Part shown: positions 7,523 through 16,236 of the stretch, piece by piece
Layout: the number at the start of each line of letters is the position of its first letter
Position numbering within the stretch: the stretch's first letter is position 1
DNA from: Arthrospiribacter ruber
GTDB taxonomy: Bacteria; Bacteroidota; Bacteroidia; Cytophagales; Cyclobacteriaceae
Assembly: GCF_019343195.1 (NCBI RefSeq)
Contig: NZ_RPHB01000003.1
Span: forward strand, 248,001-312,000
Direction of reading: 5' to 3'
DNA: 64,000 bases
The notes under the pieces: generated by a model
What the model saw: the letters and a program-made list of their open reading frames with translations, nothing else
Databases searched by the model: none
Told to the model about the DNA's origin: nothing
Program-made: the position numbers and the translations under genes

Positions 7523-8743
7523 TCAATTGGCAATTTTTTTGAGCCGGATTTTTTTGTTCGGAGCATTGTCATCTGTCCAGGCAACCCAAGAATCTTTCCC
7601 GTCAAATGCCAATTGAGGAAATCCACTTGAGCGTTTTTCTGAAGAGCTGGCAACTTCCATAGCTTTGCCCAATTTCCCTTCCAAATTAACAGTTCTTGCC
7701 ATGATACGGCTGTTTTCCATCCATGATATCATGACGTTTTGCTCATTGATAAACTGGAGTCCAATCCTACCAAGTGTATTTCCCAAATCAATCTTGATGG
7801 GAGGTTTAAGCGTTTTTCCTCCATCTTCCGAAAAAATCAGCTTGATTTCAGGATTTCCATTTGATACTGCATACCACGCAATTGCTGTTTTTTTACCCAA
7901 AGTACTGATTCTTGGACCATTTACGGGGCATGCTGCTATTTCCCAAAGATCCATGTAAACCGGTTCTGTTTCCAAAAATTCCTCTCCGTCCCATCTGACC
8001 ATTCCGATATCCCGGATTTCAGTATCTGACCTGTCTCTGAAAATAATGATGGGATGGTTATCGGCAACACCAATTCCTGTTTGGCAACAATCACAGACCC
8101 TGTCATCCAATAACCATTCCTGTGTTTTATTCCCTTCAGAATCAAACACTGCAGCCCTGAGAGACATTTGCCCTTGGTGTCCATGGTCTGAGTGCTGATG
8201 TGTACTGCCTGTATTTCGGCCATCCAGCCAGGAGACCAGCATCTTTTCACCCCAAGGCTTCATAGATATGAAACCATGTTCTGTCTGAGTGCCATCATCA
8301 TGTAGTACCTTTGGCGCGCTCCATTGTTTGCCATCTTCCGAAAAAGTGAGCATAATGTCATAAGAAAAAGTACCTGGCCCACTTTTCTGTAAGAAGGCTG
8401 CCATGAAAGTTCCGTTTTCAAATTGGGCGATCTGAGGATAGTCGGCCCAATTGACAAACCACTCCTCGCCTTCAGCGATAAGAATTTCGTCTTCCAGTTT
8501 CTCTCCATTCCATTTGGCATAAAAAAACCTGTTGATTTCAGCGGATTTTTCAATCCAAGAAAGCCACATTTCCCCATCATGATTCGCAAGCAAGAATGGC
8601 TCTTCAAGATCCAATCCCTCCCTTTTCAAGAGGAATTCAGCATTTGGTTCATCTTCCGGGTTTTTTGAGCTTGGATTTTCTGAACAAGCTGAGAAGAACA
8701 AGCAAAGCTGGATTCCAAAATAGAAAAGGAAGTGTCTCGTCAT
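7523..8743 (-). CDS. sialidase-like (BNR-type beta-propeller) lipoprotein
   Basis: A 406-residue lipoprotein with signal peptide and lipobox LFFSAC (Cys20), hence membrane-anchored. The body is built of Asp-box-like elements such as FSEDGKQWSAP and FSEDGGKTLKPP, as in sialidase-fold beta-propellers. A conspicuous CDCCQTGIG motif near residue 214 and a later AACPVNGPRI could form a metal or disulphide site. I see no full set of sialidase arginines, so true sialidase activity is doubtful. Its ATG overlaps the stop of the response regulator (ATGA), making it the third gene of a coupled kinase/regulator operon. A sensory or output partner role is possible. Confidence 0.78.
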   Translation of the reverse strand: MTRHFLFYFGIQLCLFFSACSENPSSKNPEDEPNAEFLLKREGLDLEEPFLLANHDGEMWLSWIEKSAEINRFFYAKWNGEKLEDEILIAEGEEWFVNWADYPQIAQFENGTFMAAFLQKSGPGTFSYDIMLTFSEDGKQWSAPKVLHDDGTQTEHGFISMKPWGEKMLVSWLDGRNTGSTHQHSDHGHQGQMSLRAAVFDSEGNKTQEWLLDDRVCDCCQTGIGVADNHPIIIFRDRSDTEIRDIGMVRWDGEEFLETEPVYMDLWEIAACPVNGPRISTLGKKTAIAWYAVSNGNPEIKLIFSEDGGKTLKPPIKIDLGNTLGRIGLQFINEQNVMISWMENSRIMARTVNLEGKLGKAMEVASSSEKRSSGFPQLAFDGKDSWVAWTDDNAPNKKIRLKKIAN

Positions 8744-9432
8744 CCGGTCACCACCATTTTGAAACCTTCTCCGTGAACTGTGATGATCTGTACTTTTGGG
8801 TCATCTTTTAGGATTTTCCTGATTTTACTGAGATAGACATCCATGCTTCTCGCATTGAAATAAGAATCATCTCCCCAAATCTGTTTCAGAGCGTGACTAC
8901 GGTTGACCAGCTTATTGATTTCGGAAGCCAAAAGTCTGAGCAGTTCATTTTCTTTTGAGGTCAGTTTATGATCTCCGTTTGGACCCTTGATGTATTGCTC
9001 GTCATAGTGTAGCTCAAAGTCTCCGAAGTTGTACACTTTTAAGGCCTGGATTTCATCACTTTTTTGGGTTCTTCTCAAAATGGCTCCGATTCTAAGCAGG
9101 AGTTCTTCCATGCTGAATGGCTTTGTCATGTAATCGTCTGCTCCGATTTTCAGTCCTTCAATGATATCTTCTTTGAGATTTTTGGCTGTGAGATATATCA
9201 CCGGAAGGTCTTCTTGTACCTTTTTGATTTCTTTACCAAGTGTAAAGCCATCTTTTTTAGGCATCATCACATCCAGAATAGCGAGGTCAAATTTGTCTTT
9301 TTTAAATTTGGACCAGCCTTCTTCACCGTCTCTACAGAGGGTTGTATCATAGCCTTTCATTGTCAGGTATTCATGGAGGATATCCCCCAGATTGGGGTCG
9401 TCTTCTACTACTAAAAGTTTGGCCTTGCTCAT
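8740..9432 (-). CDS. response regulator, OmpR/PhoB type
   Basis: A two-component response regulator of 230 residues. The receiver domain (about 1-120) has the acidic pocket ED(D), the phosphoacceptor Asp54 in LAILDVMMPKKDG, the switch Thr in YLTAKN and Lys in MTKPFSMEEL. The C-terminal winged-helix DNA-binding domain (about 132-228) includes LTSKENELLRLLA and RSMDVYLSKIRKIL. Its start overlaps the kinase stop by 4 bases (ATGA), and its stop overlaps the sialidase-like gene. It is therefore the cognate transcription factor of the upstream kinase. Targets are unknown; the co-transcribed lipoprotein may be one. Confidence 0.96.
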   Translation of the reverse strand: MSKAKLLVVEDDPNLGDILHEYLTMKGYDTTLCRDGEEGWSKFKKDKFDLAILDVMMPKKDGFTLGKEIKKVQEDLPVIYLTAKNLKEDIIEGLKIGADDYMTKPFSMEELLLRIGAILRRTQKSDEIQALKVYNFGDFELHYDEQYIKGPNGDHKLTSKENELLRLLASEINKLVNRSHALKQIWGDDSYFNARSMDVYLSKIRKILKDDPKVQIITVHGEGFKMVVTG

Positions 9433-11141
9433 TGTTTTTTGGGTAGTTTAATGGTGAATATACTTCCTTTTCCGAAATCACTTTCCACACTGATCTCTCC
9501 TTTATGGGCTTCCAGCATGGTTTTTACATAGGATAAACCCAGTCCAAAGCCTTTCACATCGTGGACATTGCCTGTTGGTACCCTATAAAATTTATCAAAT
9601 ATTTTTTTGACGGCATCTTTTGTCATTCCTATGCCATTGTCTTCTATAGAGACAAATACGCTGCCATTTTGGTCCCATGACTTGAGATGGATGACGGGTT
9701 TGTCCTTAGTGTACTTGATGGCATTATCCAGAAGGTTGTTGATGATATGCGTAAGGTGAAAGGCATCGGCTTCGATGATGGGTTCTTTTAATTTGGAATC
9801 CAAAGTAATCTTGCCCTCTTTGCTTTCTACTTGCAGTTCAATATGTTCTTTTGCAGAGTTCAGGACTTCTTCAAGATTAAGCTGTTCCATTTTCAATTTG
9901 AACTCCTTCTTATCCAAAGTGGCTGCCTGTAATACTTTTTCTACTTGTGTTCCCAGCCTCTTGTTTTCGTCCTTTATGATTCCCAAATACCTTTTTCTGA
10001 AAGAATCCTGGCTCATGAGTTCCGGGTCCTGCAAGGCTTCTATGGCCAGGCTTACAGTTGCTATCGGAGTTTTGAACTCATGCGTCATGTTATTGATAAA
10101 GTCATTTTTAATATCAGATAGGTTTTTTTGTCTGATGATCACTGTGATGGCATAGATAAAGCAAAATATTACTATTCCTATAAACATTACTGAGCTCAAA
10201 ACCGGTAGCCAGATCTGCTGTAGTATGTAGGTCCTTTTGTCGGGAAAGTTAATGATCAGATGGTTTTCCTTACCAAGGAAATCAGTAGGAAAAAGCCTTG
10301 CCTGTACCCCTTGCGTCTTGAGTGAAACAGAATCCTTAGTCCAAGAGATTGGGATAAGCTCATCTTTGTCATTTAGAATTGCAAGGTCAAACTTTTGGGA
10401 AATGCCCCTTTCCTTAAGGTGATTTTGCACAAGTTTTTTCACTTGGGAGGTATCTACCCTTGTTAGGATGTCTTTTTGTCCTTCCAGAAGCTCTTGCATA
10501 ACCTGGTTCATGGCTTCAATTTTCAGGTTGGTGTACCTGATTTTTTCAAAAGCATCTTTAGGTATATTATATTCTTCAACAAAATCCGGCTCGTTGCTGC
10601 TTTGCCTGTTTCGGAAATAGGCTTCTGTCTGACTGAGGTATTGCAGCTGTCTTTCCCTTTCCTGCAAGAGGATTTCCATTTCATCCGGGGTAAAGATTTT
10701 TCCGGCTATGTCGGCAGTGAGATAGGTAAAAAAATTGTCTAGACTCGTAAAAGCATCAAGATCCACCCCCTGGGCCTCTACCAGTCTTTTGAATCTCTGG
10801 CTGACCTGAGGCATGGGCTGCTTCATCATGGAATCCATCACAGATGGTCTCCGTCTGTTGCTGACTGGCCTTTGCCGTACCTGCACTTCTATGGGTTCAA
10901 TTTTCTGGAACAAGGACTTTTGAAGCGTGGTATCGGTATAGAGAATGGAAAGAAACATGTCACTGGTCTCATTATTCTCCATTTGGCTGATGGCAGAAGA
11001 AAGAGACTGATAGACATTTTGTTCAAATCTCTGCTCATTGATCCTTAAAGCATTGCTTACCCAATAGTACTGAAACCCTATCAATCCAAGACTTGCAAAG
11101 GACATGAGCAGGATAATTAATTTCATTTGGGTTTTAGACAT
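9429..11141 (-). CDS. membrane sensor histidine kinase
   Basis: A 570-residue histidine kinase. TM1 is at about 7-29 and TM2 at about 311-335; between them lies a periplasmic sensor region of roughly 280 residues with predicted helices and no recognised domain. The HisKA domain contains the phosphorylated His354 in NNMTHEFKTPI. The C-terminal HATPase has the N box (HIINNLLDNAIKYT), G1 (SIEDNGIGM) and G2 (GFGLGLSYVKTML). It heads a three-gene unit with a response regulator and a sialidase-like lipoprotein, each overlapping by ATGA. A TAAATTTG -7 element ends four bases before the ATG, suggesting a leaderless transcript. The input signal is unknown. Confidence 0.95.
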   Translation of the reverse strand: MSKTQMKLIILLMSFASLGLIGFQYYWVSNALRINEQRFEQNVYQSLSSAISQMENNETSDMFLSILYTDTTLQKSLFQKIEPIEVQVRQRPVSNRRRPSVMDSMMKQPMPQVSQRFKRLVEAQGVDLDAFTSLDNFFTYLTADIAGKIFTPDEMEILLQERERQLQYLSQTEAYFRNRQSSNEPDFVEEYNIPKDAFEKIRYTNLKIEAMNQVMQELLEGQKDILTRVDTSQVKKLVQNHLKERGISQKFDLAILNDKDELIPISWTKDSVSLKTQGVQARLFPTDFLGKENHLIINFPDKRTYILQQIWLPVLSSVMFIGIVIFCFIYAITVIIRQKNLSDIKNDFINNMTHEFKTPIATVSLAIEALQDPELMSQDSFRKRYLGIIKDENKRLGTQVEKVLQAATLDKKEFKLKMEQLNLEEVLNSAKEHIELQVESKEGKITLDSKLKEPIIEADAFHLTHIINNLLDNAIKYTKDKPVIHLKSWDQNGSVFVSIEDNGIGMTKDAVKKIFDKFYRVPTGNVHDVKGFGLGLSYVKTMLEAHKGEISVESDFGKGSIFTIKLPKKQ

Positions 11142-11145
11142 GATA

Positions 11146-11153
11146 CAAATTTA
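11146..11153 (-). promoter_or_regulatory. candidate -7 promoter element of the kinase operon
   Basis: On the minus strand TAAATTTG matches TAnnTTTG and is separated by only four bases (TATC) from the kinase ATG, the same spacing as at rlmH. No clear -33 box is seen. Confidence 0.45.
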
Positions 11154-11300
11154 GATGATAAATGGCCCTGTTTTAGCCACTTAACAATATTTAACAGCCA
11201 TTTGACCTCTCAGGCTTTCTTATAATGCGCTGGAGTTTTACCTTTATTCCATGATGTTTGTTTCTTGATTAAATACACCATTAATCACTTAAATGTAGCA

Positions 11301-11330
11301 AAAAAGGGAGGCTTAGGCTTCCCTTTTTTA
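11301..11330 (+). terminator. intrinsic terminator upstream of lysA
   Basis: A GGGAGGC / GCTTCCC stem with a TTAG loop (one G-T pair) is flanked by A and T runs. No gene reads into it from the left on the plus strand, so it may end a short upstream transcript or insulate lysA. Confidence 0.75.
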
Positions 11331-11345
11331 TTGGCGTGGTATCCT

Positions 11346-11353
11346 TATCTTTG
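11346..11353 (+). promoter_or_regulatory. candidate -7 promoter element of lysA
   Basis: TATCTTTG is an exact TAnnTTTG match 20 bases before the lysA ATG and just downstream of an insulating terminator. Confidence 0.6.
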
Positions 11354-11373
11354 TCGCTTAAATTTAAATTTTC

Positions 11374-12606
11374 ATGGAAATCAGAGATCAAAAATTTCAG
11401 ATTCAGGGCATTAGTCTTGTGGAATTGGCCAAAACTTATGGCAGTCCACTGTATGTGTATGATGGACAAAAAATCCAAGATCAGGTTAAACAACTTAAGG
11501 AAGCATTTTCTACTGTGAAGTTGAAGATCAAATATGCGACCAAGGCCTTGTCCAACATCAATATCCTGAAGCTGATGAAAAAGTCAGGCACAGGCGTGGA
11601 TGCCGTTTCCATTGAAGAGGTGAAGCTTTGCCTTCATGCGGGTTTTACACCTGAAGAAATCATGTATACTCCCAACAGCGTTTCTTTCGGTGAAATCAAA
11701 GAAGCGGTGGGACTCGGTGTAATGATCAATATCGACAATATTCCTATGCTGGAGCACTTTGGGACCGAATACGGCAACTCAGTTCCAGTCTGTATCCGTC
11801 TCAATCCGCATATTCTGGCAGGTGGCAATGCCAAGATCTCTGTGGGCCATATAGACAGTAAGTTTGGGATATCTATCCTTCAGCTGAAGCATGTACACAA
11901 AGTAGTAGAAGCGTATCAACTGGATGTGGCCGGCCTGCATGTACATACGGGATCTGATATTTTGGATGCCGAAGTTTTCCTTAAAGGGGCAGAGATACTT
12001 TTTGATGCGGCCAGGGAGTTTAGAGACCTTAGATTTTTGGACTTTGGTGGTGGTTTTAAAGTGGCCTACAAACCAGGTGATATATCTACTGACATGAAAG
12101 AAGTGGGAGAAAAAGTTTCCAAGGCTTTTAAATCTTTCTGTGATGAATACGGGAGAGAACTGGAGATTTGGTTTGAGCCGGGAAAATTTCTGGTTAGTGA
12201 GTCAGGGACCTTATTAGTAAAGGCCAACGTGATCAAGTCTACTCCAGCTTCGACTTTTGTGGGCGTGGACTCGGGCTTAAATCACCTTATCCGCCCAATG
12301 ATGTACGATGCCTATCATAGTGTGCTCAACGTGTCCAAGACGGAAGGTCCTGAGCGGGTGTACACCATAGTTGGATATATCTGTGAGACAGATACCATAG
12401 CAGCCGACAGAAAACTAAAAGAAGTCCAGGAAGGAGACATTATAGCGATCAAAAATGCAGGAGCTTATGGATTTAGCATGGCTTCCAATTACAACTCAAG
12501 GCTCAGACCGGCAGAAGTGCTTTTATTGGATGGAAAAGCACATTTGATCAGGGAAAGAGAGACTTTTGAGGACATTCTCAGGCATCAGATAGATATTGGA
12601 TTGTAA
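11374..12606 (+). CDS. lysA: diaminopimelate decarboxylase
   Basis: A 410-residue PLP enzyme catalysing the last step of lysine synthesis, meso-diaminopimelate to L-lysine plus CO2. It is a fold-type III alanine-racemase barrel. The PLP lysine is Lys57 in IKYATKALSN, the glycine loop is FLDFGGGFKV, EPGKFLVSESG is the phosphate/substrate region, and CETDT is the late cysteine motif. Full length for the family. It is preceded by its own TATCTTTG element and is monocistronic; a probable small RNA gene begins about 70 bp after its stop. Confidence 0.95.
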   Translation: MEIRDQKFQIQGISLVELAKTYGSPLYVYDGQKIQDQVKQLKEAFSTVKLKIKYATKALSNINILKLMKKSGTGVDAVSIEEVKLCLHAGFTPEEIMYTPNSVSFGEIKEAVGLGVMINIDNIPMLEHFGTEYGNSVPVCIRLNPHILAGGNAKISVGHIDSKFGISILQLKHVHKVVEAYQLDVAGLHVHTGSDILDAEVFLKGAEILFDAAREFRDLRFLDFGGGFKVAYKPGDISTDMKEVGEKVSKAFKSFCDEYGRELEIWFEPGKFLVSESGTLLVKANVIKSTPASTFVGVDSGLNHLIRPMMYDAYHSVLNVSKTEGPERVYTIVGYICETDTIAADRKLKEVQEGDIIAIKNAGAYGFSMASNYNSRLRPAEVLLLDGKAHLIRERETFEDILRHQIDIGL

Positions 12607-12647
12607 TTGTAAGCAGTTCATTATCAATTTTATAATTGTATAAAAAA

Positions 12648-12678
12648 TTGATTGGATAAGGATTAATAAGTACCTTTG
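12648..12678 (+). promoter_or_regulatory. Bacteroidota-type promoter of a predicted small RNA
   Basis: A TTG at 12648-12650 (-33 region) is followed by a 20-base spacer and the exact -7 element TACCTTTG at 12671-12678. This is the best spaced promoter in the window and no coding gene follows it directly. Confidence 0.65.
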
Positions 12679-12681
12679 CCA

Positions 12682-12763
12682 CAGGGAGAAAATCGAATAG
12701 CGGTAGACCCTAGTAGTAGTAATTATTTTCAAAAGACCCGGTCTTTGGCCGGGTCTTTTCATT
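12682..12763 (+). ncRNA. predicted small RNA with own promoter and terminator
   Basis: A transcript of about 80 nt is predicted between the promoter at 12648-12678 and a strong intrinsic terminator. The terminator hairpin at 12731-12759 has arms AAAAGACCCGG / CCGGGTCTTTT and a 7-nt loop. No ATG-initiated ORF lies between them. The 5' part is a purine-rich stretch followed by CCCTAGTAGTAGTAATT, a candidate single-stranded pairing region. The unit lies between lysA and the PorP/SprF gene and I do not recognise its family. It could instead be a leader attenuator for the downstream surface-protein locus, although 240 bp still separate it from that gene. Confidence 0.6.
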
Positions 12764-13001
12764 GGCATGAAATTGGTGTTAGAGGGCCTGAGCGTATAGT
12801 TATACAAATATTCCTTAGAAAAATCCCTCAATTTCTAAAAAACGCTTTATATTCACGCTTGAATGTGAAGTCTGATAAGATTGTGTTTGGAAAATACCCT
12901 TTGTATAAGCCCATACCTCGCCCTAGTAATTACAAGATTATCTACGCATTTAGATTTAAGTATATGTTGTTGAAAAGCAGCTAAAAAAGGCAGAGGCTAT
13001 T
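12764..13001. other. intergenic region without recognisable gene
   Basis: This is the rest of the 395-bp lysA-PorP gap. It is AT-rich and reading frames here are short and compositionally unlike the flanking genes. The only promoter-like string is TACCCTTTG near 12897, one base too long for TAnnTTTG. Confidence 0.5.
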
Positions 13002-13994
13002 ATGGCTAAGAATTACCTCAAGTTATTATTGGTACTGTTCTTAGGAATTTTGAGTACAAGAGCTATTCATGCTCAGGATATTCAATTTTCCCAGTTTTAT
13101 GCTGCCCCAATTTTTTTGAACCCTGCCATGACAGGTGCTACTGAACTCACCCGTGTTGGAATCAATTATAGAAACCAATGGCCCGGACTTAACCACTCTT
13201 TCAACTCCTATTCTGCTTACATAGACCATTATGTTTTTGACTACAACAGTGGTATTGGTTTGATTGTCAATGGTAACAGGGAAAGCTTGGCACAATTGGC
13301 TACCAATGAAGTTGGAATTGCTTACAGTTACAATTTGAAGATTTCTGAAGACATCAATTGGAGATTTGGAGGACAGGCCAGCTTTATTACCAGGGATGCA
13401 TACTTTGGAGGATTGATTTTCGGTTCTATGATTGACATTGGAAGTGGTACCATCGGTGACATTACCGATGAATTGTCCGGTATCGCACTGGATTATAATC
13501 ACCGATTCATGAATTACCATTTCGGGACCATGTTCACCTCACGCAATGCCTGGTTGGGACTTTCGGCTCATAATGTTACCGAGCCCAATGTATCCTTTGT
13601 GGATGAAGGGATCAGCGTTCTTCCGGTCAAATATTCCGCACATGGTGGTTACAGGTTTATGTTGGGATATGGAGGTATCAACAATACTTTCACCAATACT
13701 TATCAGGAAAGGTCACTTTCTATAGGTTTTAACTACAAACAACAAGCCCCTTTTAATCAATTGGATGTAGGAGCCCAGCTTTTTTTAGATCCCTTGGTGG
13801 TCGGAGTCTGGTACAGAGGGCTTCCTACCAAATACCGTCTTCCTAATAATGAAGCCATTATAGGCTTGGTTGGAGTGTCACTCCCAAGCGGGATTGATAT
13901 AGGTTATAGCTATGATTTTACCATTTCTAAACTCAATCTTAGAAACAGCGGAGGTGCGCACGAAATCTCCATGCGGTATTCATTTTTGTGGTGA
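13002..13994 (+). CDS. PorP/SprF-family outer-membrane protein (1)
   Basis: A 330-residue type IX secretion-associated outer-membrane barrel. A signal peptide (cleaved near HAQDIQFSQF) is followed by the family hallmark QFSQFYAAPIFLNPAMTG at the mature N-terminus, then alternating beta-strands and a C-terminal aromatic strand ending MRYSFLW. In Flavobacterium johnsoniae SprF is needed for secretion or surface attachment of SprB, and PorP-like proteins accompany cargos with type B C-termini. This gene precedes such a cargo and is clearly paralogous to the PorP/SprF immediately after it (shared YRNQWPGL and GGAHEISMRYSFL segments). The ATG lies directly before a standard signal peptide. Confidence 0.93.
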   Translation: MAKNYLKLLLVLFLGILSTRAIHAQDIQFSQFYAAPIFLNPAMTGATELTRVGINYRNQWPGLNHSFNSYSAYIDHYVFDYNSGIGLIVNGNRESLAQLATNEVGIAYSYNLKISEDINWRFGGQASFITRDAYFGGLIFGSMIDIGSGTIGDITDELSGIALDYNHRFMNYHFGTMFTSRNAWLGLSAHNVTEPNVSFVDEGISVLPVKYSAHGGYRFMLGYGGINNTFTNTYQERSLSIGFNYKQQAPFNQLDVGAQLFLDPLVVGVWYRGLPTKYRLPNNEAIIGLVGVSLPSGIDIGYSYDFTISKLNLRNSGGAHEISMRYSFLW

Positions 13995-14384
13995 GATCCC
14001 AAGAACAGGAATCAAAGGGCCAGAAGAATTCCTTGCTTCCATTATTAAATTTTTTTCACTGAATTTCTCATCATTTATTTTGGCTTGATACTTTTATATC
14101 AAGGAAAACGCCACTTAAAATCCGAATTTTGGATTTTATGATATTTTTTATAAAAATATGATTATTCTCATATTTTTCCATGATTAGAATTTTTATCAGA
14201 ACACTTGCGAAGCACTATTTTATTTTATTAATTACTTGTATATGGTAGAAAATAAAAAGATCATTTTGTTTTATACCTTTAACAAAAAATAATATTTTAA
14301 AATATTAAAAACGTTATTTCAGATTTGAAATACATAATTGAGAGGTCAAAGTGAGTCGAGATCCTATCAGGAAACCAATAAGTA
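13995..14384. promoter_or_regulatory. long intergenic region with hairpins and a palindrome
   Basis: A very AT-rich 390-bp gap between PorP(1) and the cargo, with no gene seen. It holds a CTTGATA/TATCAAG hairpin (14084-14103) and an AAAATCC/GGATTTT hairpin (14117-14137) followed by T-rich sequence. A 10-bp perfect inverted repeat AAAAATATGA/TCATATTTTT lies at 14152-14177. An 18-bp palindrome, TAATATTTTAAAATATTA, lies at 14290-14307. The hairpins may terminate the PorP transcript and the palindrome may be an operator for the cargo gene. Confidence 0.5.
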
Positions 14385-16235
14385 ATGAAACCACAAAATC
14401 TACATCTGCCAACTTTTATGCTGCTTTTGATGAGCATATGGGCTATGTTTTTTGTGGAAGAAACAATGGCCCAAGAAAAAGGGGACAATCAAAACGTCCT
14501 TTCGACACTGAGAACTGAAAACGTCCCCTCTGGAAAAATTTCTGTCAAAATATCAGGAAAATTGGCTTTATGTTCCCATGAAGACAGAGGGCATATCATT
14601 TTGGATGTAAATGGAGGTACTGCCCCATATACTTTTAGGTGGAATAACAACGACACTGTCCAAAACAGGTATAACCTTCTTTCAGGCACTTACACTGTTT
14701 TTATCAAAGACAAGGATGGACGTGAACATACCGAAAGGATAGTTATCCAACCTCCATTTCCATTGATAGCTGAGCTGGTCAGTAAAAAGGATGCAACATG
14801 TGGTAGCAGTGCTGATGGGAGTGCAAAAATCGAAATTAAATTTGGAAGGGGGGAGCCTTATGCGATAGACTGGTCTCATGGTCTAAAGGACAAGCTCGAG
14901 GCAGATGATCTTTTACCCGGTACTTATACGGTCACCGTTGCAGATCAATTTCACTGTGAAACCAGCATCACTTTCGTAATAGGAGGTGGTTCGGATGCCA
15001 TTGACGCTTCTGCTAATATTGACCATATCGATTGTTTCAATGAGAAAGGGGCTATCAAGCTTAATGTGAAAGGTGGTTCAGGAAATTATTCTTTTGAATG
15101 GTCCAATGGCCAAACAAGTAAAGACCTCACAGGCCTGAATGCAGGAGTCTATGAAGTACTGATCAAAGACAATGAAGGATGCAGTGTATTCCAATCCTTT
15201 GAAGTTTTTGCGGAACCTTCTGACTTGGAAGTAATGGTAAACAGGGTCCAGCACAATTTCTGTGGCGGAAGCGAAGATGGAGAAATAGACCTTGGAATCA
15301 CCGGGGGATCTGCGCCTTATAATATAGAATGGAGTAATGGTGATAAAGGCGCAAGCATAAACGGGTTGAAAGCAGGAACCTATACCGCAAAAATCACTGA
15401 TGCCAGTGGATGCACTGTGTCGCAAAGTATTCAGATAGAAGAACCTCAAAAATTGACGGCTAGGCTTCAGTCCACCGTCGAAATGGACTGCGCTTCAGGA
15501 GAATCAAGCGCTACCGTTTGGGTGAAAATTGAAGGAGGAAAAGCCCCTTATTCTATCAACTGGTCTGAGGGATCCAAAGATATTCAGGAAATTGAAGTTC
15601 GGAATGTACAAGAGGTTAAAGTCGAAGTAGTGGATGCTGATGGATGCAGGGTAGAAGAGAGGGTCAGAATTAATTCATTCGACGTCAATTCCAATTCCAG
15701 AGTAGATTTCCAGGTACGCAAACTTCAGATCAATTCTCTTGAGGAGGTATTCACTTCAGAGCCTTTGCTATTTGAAAGCGAAATTTCAGAGGATTTTATT
15801 GCCTGGGAGTGGGAATTTGGTGATGGAAAAGTTTCTTCAGACAAGGATCCAGTGCACATCTTCAATGAAGCGGGCAGCTATGAGGTAACCCTCAAAGCTT
15901 ATGATATCTACGGATGCTTTGCAGTAGAGACCAAATCAGTGAACGTGGTAGAATTGGAAGAGTGGGTGACTGTCCCAACAGCATTTACACCAAATGGCGA
16001 CGGATTGAATGATGAGTTCAAACCTGTCCTAAAGGGTGTCAACAATTTCCAAATGAATGTTTTCAATAACTGGGGAGAGCAGATGTTTGCCGCCTCAGGT
16101 TTGGAATTTCAAGGTTGGGATGGTACATACAAAGGCAAGTTACTTCCTCGGGGCAGCTATGTATATCAGATCTCCTACACTACTTTCCAAGGGGACAAGA
16201 TGCAAAAAACCGGTACAGTCACATTGATCAGATGA
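14385..16235 (+). CDS. T9SS type B cargo with SprB-like repeats and PKD domain
   Basis: A 616-residue secreted surface protein. A signal peptide ends near residue 30 (ETMAQ). Five SprB-type repeats of 60-80 residues follow (about 58-430), each with the pattern GG.APY.I.WS.G then AGTYT..ITDA.GC. A PKD domain (about 444-522, WEWEFGDG and YEVTLKAYDIYGC) comes next, and the gliding-motility CHU_C C-terminus begins at VPTAFTPNGDGLNDEF (about 529) with GQ-free WGEQMF and GWDGTYKG motifs. CHU_C is the type B T9SS signal, which uses SprF-like partners. PorP(2) starts one base after the stop and PorP(1) lies upstream. It is probably an adhesin or gliding-related surface protein. Confidence 0.92.
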   Translation: MKPQNLHLPTFMLLLMSIWAMFFVEETMAQEKGDNQNVLSTLRTENVPSGKISVKISGKLALCSHEDRGHIILDVNGGTAPYTFRWNNNDTVQNRYNLLSGTYTVFIKDKDGREHTERIVIQPPFPLIAELVSKKDATCGSSADGSAKIEIKFGRGEPYAIDWSHGLKDKLEADDLLPGTYTVTVADQFHCETSITFVIGGGSDAIDASANIDHIDCFNEKGAIKLNVKGGSGNYSFEWSNGQTSKDLTGLNAGVYEVLIKDNEGCSVFQSFEVFAEPSDLEVMVNRVQHNFCGGSEDGEIDLGITGGSAPYNIEWSNGDKGASINGLKAGTYTAKITDASGCTVSQSIQIEEPQKLTARLQSTVEMDCASGESSATVWVKIEGGKAPYSINWSEGSKDIQEIEVRNVQEVKVEVVDADGCRVEERVRINSFDVNSNSRVDFQVRKLQINSLEEVFTSEPLLFESEISEDFIAWEWEFGDGKVSSDKDPVHIFNEAGSYEVTLKAYDIYGCFAVETKSVNVVELEEWVTVPTAFTPNGDGLNDEFKPVLKGVNNFQMNVFNNWGEQMFAASGLEFQGWDGTYKGKLLPRGSYVYQISYTTFQGDKMQKTGTVTLIR

Positions 16236-16236
16236 T

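Noticed and set aside
12676-12984. 102-codon plus-strand frame in the lysA-PorP gap
   Set aside because: It runs through the promoter-terminated small RNA and its terminator hairpin, and the translation has no recognisable composition.
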